Notes: generated from the sequence alone by a model not told the origin. 64,000 bases of DNA from Nitzschia sp. DOCU1 (GCA_951394045.1 OX595995.1:806001-870000), one strand, 5' to 3'. Shown: positions 23,101 to 32,964, counted from the first letter of the stretch. Program-made: numbers and translations.

Positions 23101-24545
23101 GTTTGCTCGATGTTTCTACCGAGCATTGGCTTGCAAGAAAACTTTGAAGCAAGCCTTTAATATGGCTAAAGAGGCTGTGCGGTATGTTTTGACTCCTGCT
23201 GCTGAGGTCTTGTAACACAATTGTCTCACGTTTGCATTGTGCCATCCGCAGTGTCTCCCCTCTCGTCAAGAATGCCAAGGTCGAATCAGACAAATTCATG
23301 CTACTACCTGAACATCCCCATGACGATTCTTTTCACGACGTCCACGTCTCGTTTGCCGACAGTCGCCCTCGACCCGCAGTCCGTGCTGCTTCTCCAACTC
23401 CACGAGCTGCCAAGCGTGTCCCCTCCACTTTCGTCGGAAGGGAAGCGGAAATGTATCGAATCTTGGAGGCTCTTCGGCGGACCGATTTGGTCCAAGTTTG
23501 TGGCGAAAATGGTACCGGCAAGAGCACTTTGGTGGCGGCCGTTGTGGAGTACATCTTGCAGAGACAATCTTTCATGATCGATGACGTGGTATGGCTGAAC
23601 AATCACCATGATTCGTGCAAAGACAACAAGACAGCCGGTTTGTTCCAGAAATGTATAGATACTTTCCGGGATGCAAATGGTCCAGTCAAACAATCGCCTG
23701 CATACAAGGAGATTCGTGTTCAGCTTCAACAAGAGATGGAAGGAAAACAGGTGTTGTTGTTGCTTGATGCCCGCGGTTTGTTGGCTTATCATCGTACTGT
23801 CCACGATTTGGAAGCTTTCCTCCAGGGCCTTGTGCAGACTCTGCCCGTGAAGATTATTCTCACTGGAAATACGCCACTCAATGCCAAGATTCCATCAAGG
23901 ATCATCGGTATTGGACCCCTTGACCCAGAGTCGTCTTCGCTTTTGTTTTCAAACCTTGTACATTCAGGCCGTTTCTCGCCCCGAGAGCTTGCAAAGACTT
24001 TGGCACCCAAAAAGTGCACAACCAATGCGCCTTATCCATTACGGCGGAATGCAGTCATTTTCGAAAGAATCGGGCGTGGTGTGCCATCGGACATTGTACA
24101 AATCGCGGCCCAGATCTCCGAGAAAGAGTTGCTCGAGCTCGTTCGCATTGCGAAAAGGCCATGTCCACAAATATCCACTCGCGTTGAACTCGAGGATGAA
24201 ATCAAGAAGTTACTAGCAGAAGAATCCTCGGCCCTTCGTCGGAAGCACTTTTTGCGTGCCAGAGATCTCCGAGACTCCATCGATGAGCTCCAGGGAATCC
24301 GGCAGTATTTACGGACAACCGAGGACTTGACAATTGAATGTTCTGCATTACGGGATCAACTAGAAATGGCAACCAAGACCAGAAAATACGACCTTGCAGA
24401 CAAAATTCAGAAAAGACTTGAAACATTGGACGGGCAGATCCTACAAGAGAATATGGCTCAGGAAAGGATGAAGGAAGACCTCTTTGACAAAGCTAGTGCT
24501 CGAGCCAAGGAACTCAGGAGCAAGAGAAGAGCTAGCCAGAAATAG
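20192..24545 (+). CDS. LRR-CHAT protease-STAND ATPase fusion protein, two exons
   Basis: Exons 20192-23181 and 23252-24545 join in phase 2 across a 70-bp intron (gtatgt...ccgcag) to give about 1427 residues. In order: a Cys-rich element near residues 28-75 (CRLCGQTQTH and later CIQPTC, zinc-binding-like); a disordered part; ribonuclease-inhibitor-type leucine-rich repeats at ~205-455 (LQELNLSKNRLGDEGV, LLKLDLSSNQ); an acidic linker; a basic coiled coil; then a CHAT (caspase-like) domain at ~820-995 with HLSCHGHPNW (His895) and FISACHSLPAG (Cys937), the expected catalytic dyad. After the intron come FVGRE and a P-loop, GENGTGKST (Lys1087), a Walker B-like VLLLLDARG, and a GIGPLDPESSSLLF segment like NB-ARC/STAND ATPases. 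The C-terminus is a coiled coil with UVR-like KYDLADKIQKRLE. All parts of an NLR-style sensor-switch-protease are in one protein. Domain calls are strong; the biological role is inference. Confidence 0.85.
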
Positions 24546-24837
24546 TATAGACAACTGTCTGTGTACGCAATGTCCAATTTTGTGCCCCATTCTCCCGTTC
24601 TTGTAAAGACGCTCCTTTTGAAACGGTAGTAGTGCACGCATCTGACATGAAAAACCAAATATGTCACAAACACTCTCTGCTCATAGTAGACTAGTAGTTA
24701 ACGCTCATTGGGTCACAGCAATCGAAATGGCAAGGCGCGCCCACCCCCTCGATTGGCTTCCAGTAGTAGTAACAACAACAGTGAAAGGGTCGTCCCAAAA
24801 CCAATCTTTAGCGCGAGATCAGTGGACTCTTGGAGGT
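24546..24837. other. Intergenic, convergent 3' ends
   Basis: This is a 292-bp gap between the stops of the LRR-CHAT-STAND gene and the DUF6824 gene. It includes a TAGTAGACTAGTAGTTA tract near 24684-24700. No gene is seen. Confidence 0.35.
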
Positions 24838-26034
24838 TCAAGGAGGAGGAGGAGGAGGAGGACGGGTGTTATTCTGTTGTGCTGCTTGCCACAGCGTACC
24901 GAGCGCTTGAAGAAGCACTTGATTGCGGTCAGATGGATTGAAGGCTTGTTGAGAAGGTGCCGGTGTTGGACCCAAAGCAGGAGCAGGAGGCGCTCCTCCC
25001 CCACTTTGTTGGAAGAAGCCGGAGTAGAGTCCTGGAGGTAGTAGAGGAGGAGACCCTAACTCTGGAAAGTTTGGTGGGAAAGACGTCATTAGATTTTGAA
25101 CGTTCGAAGGAGGAGGTGCTAATTGAGAGTGGTGAGGCAGTTCCGAATTGAGGAGACCAGCAGCAGCTCTGAATGCTGCTGCCGCCTGAGTCGGTGGATC
25201 GTTAGTTGGTGCTGGTGAGGAGGCCGCCACCCCTGAAGCGTGTTGCTGTGTCGTCTGTTGTTGTTGTTGTTGCATTTGCTGTTGATGCGTTGCCGCAGCA
25301 GTCATTCTTGCTAACAAGGTGGTAGTGGCCGCCGCATGCGATAAATGCATTAGTATCTCCCTCGAGAGAGCCTCGATACGTGGTAGCGTGAGCGCCAAAG
25401 ACATTTGAGGAGGTGGTTGTGCTGCGACGTTGTTGGCCTCCTGATGGAACGAAGCATGCTGCTGCTGCGGCAGCTCAGCACCACCGGAAACCACCCCCTC
25501 GTGGACTACATGTAGTGGAGCCAAGCCCCCAACTGAAGCAGCTACCCTCGCCTTTTTCTTACTTCTTCCTTTACTCCTCAGAGCGTGCCAAACCTTTTCT
25601 GCTGCCGACGCTCGGTCTACCTCTTCCCATCCATCCCCATCTTCGACACGCCGCAGGAACCTCGTCCCGTCCTTAAGAACTTCATCTAGCACGGTATCTA
25701 CAAATGGCCGCTTTTGATCCCGTGGTCTTGCATTGTATTGATCCTTGAATTTTGAGACTATCTTGAGCATTCTACGATTACCAGAGAAGTTCTGGTACGG
25801 CTTACCCCGCCCAAGCAGTACATCGTGCAGATGGGGCCCCGGGCCAACAACAATCTGTGATTCGCTTGCAGCATCCTCGGCGTCATCCGGCTCAGGAGGA
25901 GGACCCAGCGAGGCCTGACTTGTTGCGGCAGCAGAGTCATGATTGCCGTCAAAGGTGATTTCATGGTCTTCCCCACCAGAATCATCACTGCTGCTACTTG
26001 ACAGTTGCTCGTCCCCGGACAACGATGCGCTCAT
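24838..26034 (-). CDS. DUF6824-like diatom protein with Gln/Pro-rich C-terminus
   Basis: This is a 398-residue protein from ATG 26034; an in-frame ATG at 26085 would add 17 residues. The N-terminus is Ser/Asp/Glu-rich. Residues ~67-150 carry a domain beginning HDVLLGRGKPYQNFSGNRRM, with later KRPFVDTVLDEVLKDGTRFL and AAEKVWHALRS. This pattern (D-V-L-GRG, a GN-RF/RM turn and a final K-x-x-x-ALR) is typical of the DUF6824 family that is widespread in diatoms and often carries disordered flanks, suggesting a nuclear regulatory role. The rest is Gln-, Ala- and Pro-rich and ends in a polyproline run. A possible nuclear-localising KGRSKKKAR follows the domain. Function is unknown; the family call is from memory. 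Confidence 0.72.
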   Translation of the reverse strand: MSASLSGDEQLSSSSSDDSGGEDHEITFDGNHDSAAATSQASLGPPPEPDDAEDAASESQIVVGPGPHLHDVLLGRGKPYQNFSGNRRMLKIVSKFKDQYNARPRDQKRPFVDTVLDEVLKDGTRFLRRVEDGDGWEEVDRASAAEKVWHALRSKGRSKKKARVAASVGGLAPLHVVHEGVVSGGAELPQQQHASFHQEANNVAAQPPPQMSLALTLPRIEALSREILMHLSHAAATTTLLARMTAAATHQQQMQQQQQQTTQQHASGVAASSPAPTNDPPTQAAAAFRAAAGLLNSELPHHSQLAPPPSNVQNLMTSFPPNFPELGSPPLLPPGLYSGFFQQSGGGAPPAPALGPTPAPSQQAFNPSDRNQVLLQALGTLWQAAQQNNTRPPPPPPP

Positions 26035-26868
26035 GTTTTCGAGCACCAATCCCGTTTTGACCCTGCTTAGCAATAAACGCAACAATCTACTGGGCGCAGC
26101 TGCTTCCAGTGCTGCCCGATATTACACGACCAAGCTTCTCCCCTTTAATCTATTCAGGGTAATCTTGCTATTGCTGCCCTTTCATTGGGATGCAGGTTGC
26201 TCTTTTGTTTGAGTTCACGGGATGCCTAAGAAGTAAAAGGCTGCAAAATCGTTCGTATCCCGTATGTGGTGGTGGTAGTACTGGCCGTGTACTGTAGGAC
26301 TGGAAAAACATCGAAGTAAAAGAAGGCGTCCTGCGACACGAACTGCTTGCCTCGCGCGCGTCTTGCGTCTCTATGGTCACGTGTCCTTATGTCGCCCACA
26401 CCACTCCACCCTCACCCCGATCGATGCCTGCGCTGATCTCCCCCCAAAAGGGTCGGCGGAGAGAGGGATGCGATACGCAAAACAGCACCACCTATTATCG
26501 CTCTCTCATTCATTGATAGCCGAGACGTGCCTTTTCCCCTCCTACCTTTGGGGAAAAGCCAATTGGACCCTATTCAACGACGAATCATCAAAGAAACAAG
26601 CTCACGTTTGCGCCTGCTTTGCTCACTACATCGGCAGAAGGAAAGGTGGTTGAGCATGCGTTTGCCATAACGGATTCAAGGTGAATTTCAGCGATACACA
26701 CCAGGCCCCTCTGCATTGTCCGAGTTGTTACTGTTTACATTGGAAGGGCAATTTAGCTACTCGTACTAGTAGTAGTCGGTGCAATGATGGTGTCTGTTCG
26801 TGTGGCCACGTCTCCATGATGATGCTGATGACTTTAATGAAGATCCGTCCTCCTGCTCAGCATCCAGC
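26035..26868. other. Divergent intergenic region
   Basis: This is an 834-bp head-to-head region between the DUF6824 and NTAN1-like genes. It contains TACTAGTAGTAG at 26764-26776. A 96-residue frame at 26363-26653 has no domain character. Confidence 0.4.
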
Positions 26869-28824
26869 ATGGCCAGCACCACAACGGTCATTGTTACTCC
26901 TAACTTGGCGCTACACGCCAAAAAGCGCATTCACGATGACTCCCCTTTGCCTACCATTGTCGATCCAAAGAAGACGTGTCTCGACGACGATCATGGCGAG
27001 AGCAGCAACATCAACATCAACATGAATAAAAAAGCACGGGACGAGCAAAATCTCCAATGGATGCATGCCTTTCAACGGGGTCAACTCACTGTTTTGGATG
27101 CCATTACGCAATCAGGCTCCATTGATGGAATTTTACATCTTTTGGAATTTCTTTTTGAAACGAATCGTGTCGAGACGTTTTGTTTGGATATACTGTTGGA
27201 CTTTGGGGAGTACTTCCCCGAAGCTGCTCAAAGTCAACTCTACTTGTTTGCACAATATGGCTGTTGGCAGCAACTTTTACTGCTAATGGAACGAGCAGCA
27301 GGATCCCAACAACAGCGCAATGATAAAGTGGCAGACAAGATTGGTATTGCGATTCTTGTGATTCTAAAGGATCAGTGGGCCGCGGATCTAGAGGCTTTAT
27401 CATTCATACAAAACGACAACAACGACGATGGAACTACCACTAGTACGCTCAGTGACCTTGCCCTTTGGCTACCACGGGAAGGTAGCCGGTGGGATCTGAA
27501 ACTAGACTTTACACGACGATTCTCTCGACTTGTTGTGGTCAATCCCAGAATGAAAATACTACAAATTGCCAAGGAACGATACAGGAAGCAATTGACGGCA
27601 CTACGAAAGTCAGTCATGGCACAACGACACCATCAGTTGTCGTCGTCGCCGACATGTGATAACAACCATGAAATGCTGCACGTGGTTTCGGTTGGCTCAC
27701 TGCGAAGCGAATGCAGTCACCCAAACTCTCCTGCTCGTCGCAAACGAGATACGAAACCAAGCTTTCAGCATTCGTCATGTTTCCCAGCTTTCCTGTCCTT
27801 TGCTCCCAATGATATTCAGAACGAGGCAAGTGAAAATTTTGAGCTACCAACAGAAGGTCGAGTGGATCAGTTCCTATACCTTCAACGGAACTTTCGACTG
27901 GCCAGCGAGTCATTTCTGCTAAAGCCTATCCGATCCTTTGACCGTCACTCTGCCGAACGGATACTCTATATCCATCAAGGTGAGGTGGGCTATGCCGTCC
28001 CCTCGCAGTGCGATGTGATTTTGAGTGACAAGGCTACTACTTGTCACATTCTATCGATGCAAAGTACTTGTTCGTCGTCGACGATCTCAGGGGTACCGAC
28101 ATTGACAAGCTTGGTTCACATTGATGGCTCCTTTTATCATCAGTGCATGGAGGAGATGATTGAGGCCCACGTGCGCCACCACATGGAAAGCCTACGACTA
28201 TCCCACCAAACCTCCAAAATTCATCTGCTGATAGACGTCGTCGGCGGGTTCGATGACGATCGGGGAGCGTCAGCCGAGATTTCAACTTGGCTTCTACATA
28301 CATTATCCTATCTGGCAGAAGCATTTCGTGACGTGTTGACCATGAGCATTCGGACTTGTGCGATAAGCTTGTTGAACGATGACGGGTATTGCAACCCCAT
28401 TGGACGTGGAATGGGTATCGACTTGAGAACTGGTGAAGCGTTTTTGGCCAAGGCGGACTCAGCAGTCGTTGGTCCGGCACTGCAGCTGCGGTCCGCCCGA
28501 ATTTGGGCTGGAGAAGGCGATGGGCGGCTCGCCGTCGTTCACTCGGCTAGTACCAGCAGCAATGATGAGTTTGTAATTCATCCCTTTGAGTTTGGAGTTT
28601 TTGCCCGACTCCACGAATTCCTCCGACTACCGGACCAAAAGATGATTCGGCGAACATCCACCTCACCGGATGCAGAAAAACCCGATTTTTGTGCTTCGGT
28701 TCGAAACACACTCCGCTTCATGAAAAATGTGGAATGTCAACGTGTATTCGGTCCGAACCTTGATCAGTCTTTGGTCTATCGACGCGTAGGATCGTCGAAT
28801 GTATGGAAGAGGACTTCGTCGTAG
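26869..28824 (+). CDS. NTAN1: Protein N-terminal asparagine amidohydrolase (NTAN1-like) with long N-terminal extension
   Basis: This is an intronless 651-residue protein from ATG 26869. The C-terminal ~310 residues align in order with human NTAN1, which deamidates N-terminal Asn and so feeds proteins to the Arg/N-degron pathway. Shared blocks are ERILYIHQGEVGYAVPSQCD, SDKATTCHIL (catalytic Cys ~392), LVHIDGS, DVVGGFDDDRG, STSPDAEKPDFCASVRNTLR and LVYRRVGSSNVWKRTSS. Human NTAN1 is ~310 residues, so the first ~335 residues are extra. That part contains WLPREGSRWDLKLDFTRRF followed by KERYRKQLTALRKS, which recalls DUF2828 family proteins, although this second match is weak. The two halves are linked by a Ser/His-rich stretch. 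The whole could be a natural fusion; the amidase assignment is firm. Confidence 0.85.
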   Translation: MASTTTVIVTPNLALHAKKRIHDDSPLPTIVDPKKTCLDDDHGESSNININMNKKARDEQNLQWMHAFQRGQLTVLDAITQSGSIDGILHLLEFLFETNRVETFCLDILLDFGEYFPEAAQSQLYLFAQYGCWQQLLLLMERAAGSQQQRNDKVADKIGIAILVILKDQWAADLEALSFIQNDNNDDGTTTSTLSDLALWLPREGSRWDLKLDFTRRFSRLVVVNPRMKILQIAKERYRKQLTALRKSVMAQRHHQLSSSPTCDNNHEMLHVVSVGSLRSECSHPNSPARRKRDTKPSFQHSSCFPAFLSFAPNDIQNEASENFELPTEGRVDQFLYLQRNFRLASESFLLKPIRSFDRHSAERILYIHQGEVGYAVPSQCDVILSDKATTCHILSMQSTCSSSTISGVPTLTSLVHIDGSFYHQCMEEMIEAHVRHHMESLRLSHQTSKIHLLIDVVGGFDDDRGASAEISTWLLHTLSYLAEAFRDVLTMSIRTCAISLLNDDGYCNPIGRGMGIDLRTGEAFLAKADSAVVGPALQLRSARIWAGEGDGRLAVVHSASTSSNDEFVIHPFEFGVFARLHEFLRLPDQKMIRRTSTSPDAEKPDFCASVRNTLRFMKNVECQRVFGPNLDQSLVYRRVGSSNVWKRTSS

Positions 28825-28926
28825 CTTTAATGAGTGCGTATTTTGTACCCTACCATACCGTACATCCAAGGACTAATTGCATAGCCATTTACCACTGCGG
28901 TCAGGGGGTGGGATTTAGTGGAGCTG

Positions 28927-29286
28927 CTACTTGCCGTCCCGCACGTGTACGAGTGCCATGAGGGCCACAATAATCAAAATGACCATGATAAGATTGGTCA
29001 CAAACAGGCATCGGTTGACTCCATGCTCAAAATGGCTGTCGGCATACAAGTAGAATGATGAGATCCAAGACGACCCCTCGTTTCGGACTCGTCGTTTCCG
29101 GACTGGCTGCTGATTTCTTGTTGATCTCGTCCTGTCACTATTCGGACATATCGCCTCTCCATCTTCCATTGCGTTAAGGTCTCGTTCGGAGGAAGTGCGA
29201 GCACTATCATCCTTGCATTTGCAATCGACGCCGTGCTGGTGGTCGGTGATGGCATTGCCCACAGCGAAAGATCGATGATGAATCAT
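28927..29286 (-). CDS. Small predicted tail-anchored membrane protein
   Basis: This is a 119-residue frame from ATG 29286, convergent with the NTAN1-like gene (102 bp apart). The first ~90 residues are polar with a basic cluster (RKRRVRNEG). The last ~30 form one hydrophobic segment, LFVTNLIMVILIIVALMALV, followed by HVRDGK, the pattern of a C-tail-anchored protein. I do not recognise a family. It could be a chance frame, though the terminal membrane anchor supports a real gene. Confidence 0.45.
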   Translation of the reverse strand: MIHHRSFAVGNAITDHQHGVDCKCKDDSARTSSERDLNAMEDGEAICPNSDRTRSTRNQQPVRKRRVRNEGSSWISSFYLYADSHFEHGVNRCLFVTNLIMVILIIVALMALVHVRDGK

Positions 29287-30351
29287 TGGTATGTCAGATC
29301 CTGAGCAACACCACGGAATGTAAACGAGTGCCGAGGCTGATGAGAGATTCGAGATGCCACACGAACGGAAAGGCTGGTGCCATTATTGTTTGGCATGGAA
29401 ATGCTATCGTACCATCATGGGGTTCATCGGTTTTCAATTGATCGAAGCCTACCAAAGCAATCTTGGATGGTTTCGCTCGGATGCAGAAATATACTGCAGG
29501 GGTTTAGGAACTTGGTCCTGCCAGTCGTTAAATGCAAGGGTGATAGGGCATATATGCCTTGACTTATCATCTTTATTTTTCATTAATAGCCAACTTAACG
29601 AAAACTTCTTTCAGTACGGTATGTGGACGGACTCGTATGTTTTTGAGACAGTAGATTGAGATCTTAGTAGGTCGTGATGCTAATGACGCCTACATACCCG
29701 AAATTGGAAGAGAGCAGCAAGGAGTCATCGATCTTTTTTTAAAGTACTACTACTAGTAGAGGTCAAAGTACTAAAATTGTTGAATCTACTTTGCTTTCTT
29801 TGGGCTCTGTCGCTCTTTTCATTTTGGGGTTCTACTACAGGGTGATTTACCCTGCTCCAGCTCTATCCTAGGAAGACTTTGAAATACCGATGGTACTCGC
29901 GCAATTTACCCAAGGGGCTTCTGCAGAACAATCTCGTGACGTGGCATTCGATGGCTCTCTGCCGCGAGAGGGACGAGTCATCGTGCTTTTGTGCATCGTA
30001 AGGTACGGGGCCACCGCCATCGATTGACGACGATGGCCACCGGTATCTTGGATCGACTTTAAGGTCCATCGGAGGTGTGGGGTGTTCCTTATCCCGAAAA
30101 GAAAGTAGTCGAAAGAGTCAATAATAAGCCCCTTGCGAATTGGTCGACTCACGCGCATGTTCCACGCGGACTACGCCAGCTGCGTTTCGAATGATTTCCC
30201 GCCGCACACACAGGAATGTGGGCGAAGACTGGCATCACTTTTTCGTCATCGGTTTCAATCGGGAGAATACACTTTGGGCGCCGTGTGTCAATCATCATCG
30301 ACTTTCTCCGACAAAGGTCATTTCCGTGCCTGTCCCTCCCCCTTCATCACC
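29287..30351. other. Intergenic, ~1 kb without a supported gene
   Basis: Short frames on both strands (for example 29354-29659 + and 29868-30158 -) lack domains. The stretch holds a GTACTACTACTAGTAG tract at 29744-29759, a member of the recurrent palindromic family. Confidence 0.4.
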
Positions 30352-30969
30352 ATGAGGATCCTTTCAGTTCTGGCTCTGTTTATCTCTGTGCTCTCTGTGT
30401 GTTGGGGCTGGTCGTCACCGTCAACCTCCCGGGGCGCCTCCTCTCGACGAAATTGGTTGGGGCAAACGGCTATCGCCGGAGCAGCTATAGTGTCGTCTTT
30501 GGCGCCGTCACCGGCACAGGCTGCGGGAAAGAAGACGCAGCCGCAGGACAAACGAATCGGTATTAGCAATGATGAATTAACGGAGATCATTATTCGCGAT
30601 ATCCAAGTGAATCAATTCATGGTCCGCGCGGACTTGACGCGTTCCATCTACGACGAATCCGCCACGTTTACCGACGAGATTGATACGTATCAACTGGATC
30701 CATGGATCCAGGGCACCAAACGACTCTTTGTAGCGGACAAGTCAGATGTGGCCCTTGTACCCGATACTCTGAAAGTGACGGATCTAGAAGCTACCTTTCT
30801 CTTTACCGAGAACTTGACCTTCAATATCCCCTTCTTGCGACCCCAAGTGTATCTTTCGGGACAAGTGATAATGAAACGCGATCCAAAGACGGGGCTGATT
30901 ACATCATATCGAGAGAAATGGGATCAAAGTGTCGACACGGTCTTGAAGAGTGCCAGATTTGGAGGATAA
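30352..30969 (+). CDS. Predicted thylakoid-lumen protein with tripartite targeting, NTF2/SnoaL-like
   Basis: The protein has 205 residues from ATG 30352; the frame is open further upstream but starts there in a good context (CACCATGAG). The N-terminus has three parts: an ER-type signal peptide (residues ~1-19), a short Ser/Arg-rich transit region, and a twin-arginine lumen signal with Arg32-Arg33 (SRRNWLG), a hydrophobic stretch and APSPAQA as a signal-peptidase site. This is the expected path across diatom plastid membranes into the thylakoid lumen by the Tat route. The mature ~148 residues (from AGKKTQ) include FMVRADLTRSIYDESATFTD and end YREKWDQSVDTVLKSARF, compatible with an NTF2/SnoaL-like (DUF2358-type) fold. 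Function is unknown. Confidence 0.72.
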   Translation: MRILSVLALFISVLSVCWGWSSPSTSRGASSRRNWLGQTAIAGAAIVSSLAPSPAQAAGKKTQPQDKRIGISNDELTEIIIRDIQVNQFMVRADLTRSIYDESATFTDEIDTYQLDPWIQGTKRLFVADKSDVALVPDTLKVTDLEATFLFTENLTFNIPFLRPQVYLSGQVIMKRDPKTGLITSYREKWDQSVDTVLKSARFGG

Positions 30970-31263
30970 TAGAGAATGGTCAAGCATTACAGTTTGGGGT
31001 GGACGAGATGAGTCTGAACTGTTTGCTGGATGGCGGTAGCTGGTACGTGGGAGCATTTCATAGCATTAGATCCTGGTGGGAGTCGAAAGAGGAAAGAAGG
31101 CCTAACAAGCCCATATCCCTAGCTAGAGATCAAACTGAAACTAGTCAAGCTTTATATGCTGCTAAAAACGAGTACCGGTAATAGTAGGTAAGCTTTTTTC
31201 GGCGGTAGTCGTAGTAGCTAACCTTTTTTTCAATGATTTACTAGTACCACTTACAGTTGAGTG

Positions 31264-32964
31264 TTAAAATCCACATTCTTTAATGGGTGGCATGTATTCC
31301 TGGGATGTGCCCGATCGTGTATTGCATTGATAATTCAATCCCAACGACACAATATAATGAAACCAATTGGTTGGCAAATACAAGACATCCCCGGCCTGTA
31401 AGACAACTTCATTCGAGTAGGCTTGAGCAAATTCGGGATACTCCTCCAAATACTCGAGTGGACGACTCCAATCGACAGCTGAATGTCGTGCCGATGGATG
31501 TCCTTTAGGGTACAATGCCAAATTGGAACAATGTTTGGGATGACTGAGTATATATCGCCGTTCTCCACCCAATACAACAATGGCATTCCGACTTGTATCA
31601 AAATGATTGGCAATGGTGACACCTTTCATTCCAAATCGACAGTGAATCCCGCGTTGTTGCGAAGGTTCCACCAAATACAACAAGTTTGGGCGGGGTTGAA
31701 AAAATGTAAGTTCATCAAAGAGCCATTCACTCGATCCAGCATCACAATCTCCAGTAGGACCCGTTTCACCACATCCAATCAATCGAAAGTACCAATGAGC
31801 TTGATCACTTTCTATAGTAGTAGTATTGGCCCGTACCAAGAATTCAGGAAAGGTCATTCGAATCATGGATGTGGGTGCTTGCCAGTCTTTTTGGGGTGGC
31901 GTATTGTGCGTAATTTTTCGTTGTTGTTTGGTGGCATCTCCCGGTACCCAATACATGAAATGATTGGTTTTGGAAAGTTCGGCCCGATGATGGATTTGTG
32001 TGCCCATGAGCTCACTTAGATAGTGAGGAGTATTCCATCGTTCGACTGCCTGAGCCACGTCGGGATCACCCGTGACGACAAAGGGAAGTTCTGCCTGACG
32101 ATACACCAAGGCTTTGACGTAATCTTTGCGATAATCAAAGACGCAAATTCCTTGAAAGAGATTGTGAGGAATGGTGGTATTGTCCGGATTCCAAGCTTGT
32201 AAAATATCCAAAGTTTTCCATTCGTGAGGATATCCTGGCGGTGGCACGTCTGGACAATTGTAAATATCATACGGGACATCGAAAGTAGAAAAGCGATGAT
32301 AGTTTCGAATCGAGGCGAGGGATTGTAAGGATCGATCGGGATCGTAGGGAAATTGAGCATCATAGGCTTTTCGCAACGTGGCGTAAGCGGCCGACCGATC
32401 TCCAATGTGCGACATGGAATGTGGAATCGTATAAATGGGGTGAGGAGGAAGATCTGGAAACTCTTGTTGTGATTGTCGTTGTCGTGATGGCTTGGGTGGT
32501 CGTTGTTGTCCTTGTCGCATAGGGTCGCCATGACGAACATCACCTGTTGTGGTTGTGGTGATGGAATACCCCGAAGATCGCCACAGGTAAAACACCAGGA
32601 TGAGACAAACCACAATCAATACAGCGACAATGCCCACCAAGGCCATGAGACAATGCAAATCGTCATTGCTATTTTGTCGTGTGACTCGTCGTCGTCGTTT
32701 CCGCATGGGAACATTCGTTGCAGCGGCAATGCCACCGTTGCCATTCACTGCGCTGGTATGACTGTGAGGATGATCGCCATTGCTACTGGTACTTGTAGCA
32801 CTACTACTAGTAGTAGCAGCTGCAGCTGCAGAAATACTAGTAGTAGCTGCAGCTGTAGTAGCGGTGGGTATGGGGCGGCGGTGGTGCATGTTGTATGATA
32901 TTGGACTGTTCAAAGAGTGAAATGAATAGCGGCATCCAATGTGAACGCAACGAGATGTTCGCAT
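31264..32964 (-). CDS. Membrane-anchored JmjC/cupin_8-type oxygenase
   Basis: The protein has 566 residues from ATG 32964; ATG 32889 would give 541. A Ser/Thr/Ala-rich, basic N-terminus precedes one membrane segment (LMALVGIVAVLIVVCLILVF), predicting a type II protein with the catalytic part in the secretory lumen. The C-terminal ~200 residues resemble cupin_8/JmjC Fe(II)/2-oxoglutarate oxygenases: NHFDTSRNAIVVLGGERRYI supplies a His-x-Asp pair (His454, Asp456), and LPTNWFHYIVSL supplies the distal His (His536), with the family's GDVLYLP turn between them. Such enzymes hydroxylate proteins; the target here is unknown. The N-terminal low-complexity segment is coded by repeated AGT/AGC triplets. 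The fold call is from motif spacing. Confidence 0.72.
   Translation of the reverse strand: MRTSRCVHIGCRYSFHSLNSPISYNMHHRRPIPTATTAAATTSISAAAAATTSSSATSTSSNGDHPHSHTSAVNGNGGIAAATNVPMRKRRRRVTRQNSNDDLHCLMALVGIVAVLIVVCLILVFYLWRSSGYSITTTTTGDVRHGDPMRQGQQRPPKPSRQRQSQQEFPDLPPHPIYTIPHSMSHIGDRSAAYATLRKAYDAQFPYDPDRSLQSLASIRNYHRFSTFDVPYDIYNCPDVPPPGYPHEWKTLDILQAWNPDNTTIPHNLFQGICVFDYRKDYVKALVYRQAELPFVVTGDPDVAQAVERWNTPHYLSELMGTQIHHRAELSKTNHFMYWVPGDATKQQRKITHNTPPQKDWQAPTSMIRMTFPEFLVRANTTTIESDQAHWYFRLIGCGETGPTGDCDAGSSEWLFDELTFFQPRPNLLYLVEPSQQRGIHCRFGMKGVTIANHFDTSRNAIVVLGGERRYILSHPKHCSNLALYPKGHPSARHSAVDWSRPLEYLEEYPEFAQAYSNEVVLQAGDVLYLPTNWFHYIVSLGLNYQCNTRSGTSQEYMPPIKECGF

Noticed and set aside
23304..23804. 166-codon minus-strand frame within the STAND exon
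   Set aside because: Antisense to the ATPase P-loop region; no independent support.
31483..32019. 178-codon plus-strand frame over the JmjC-like gene
   Set aside because: Antisense shadow of the catalytic region.
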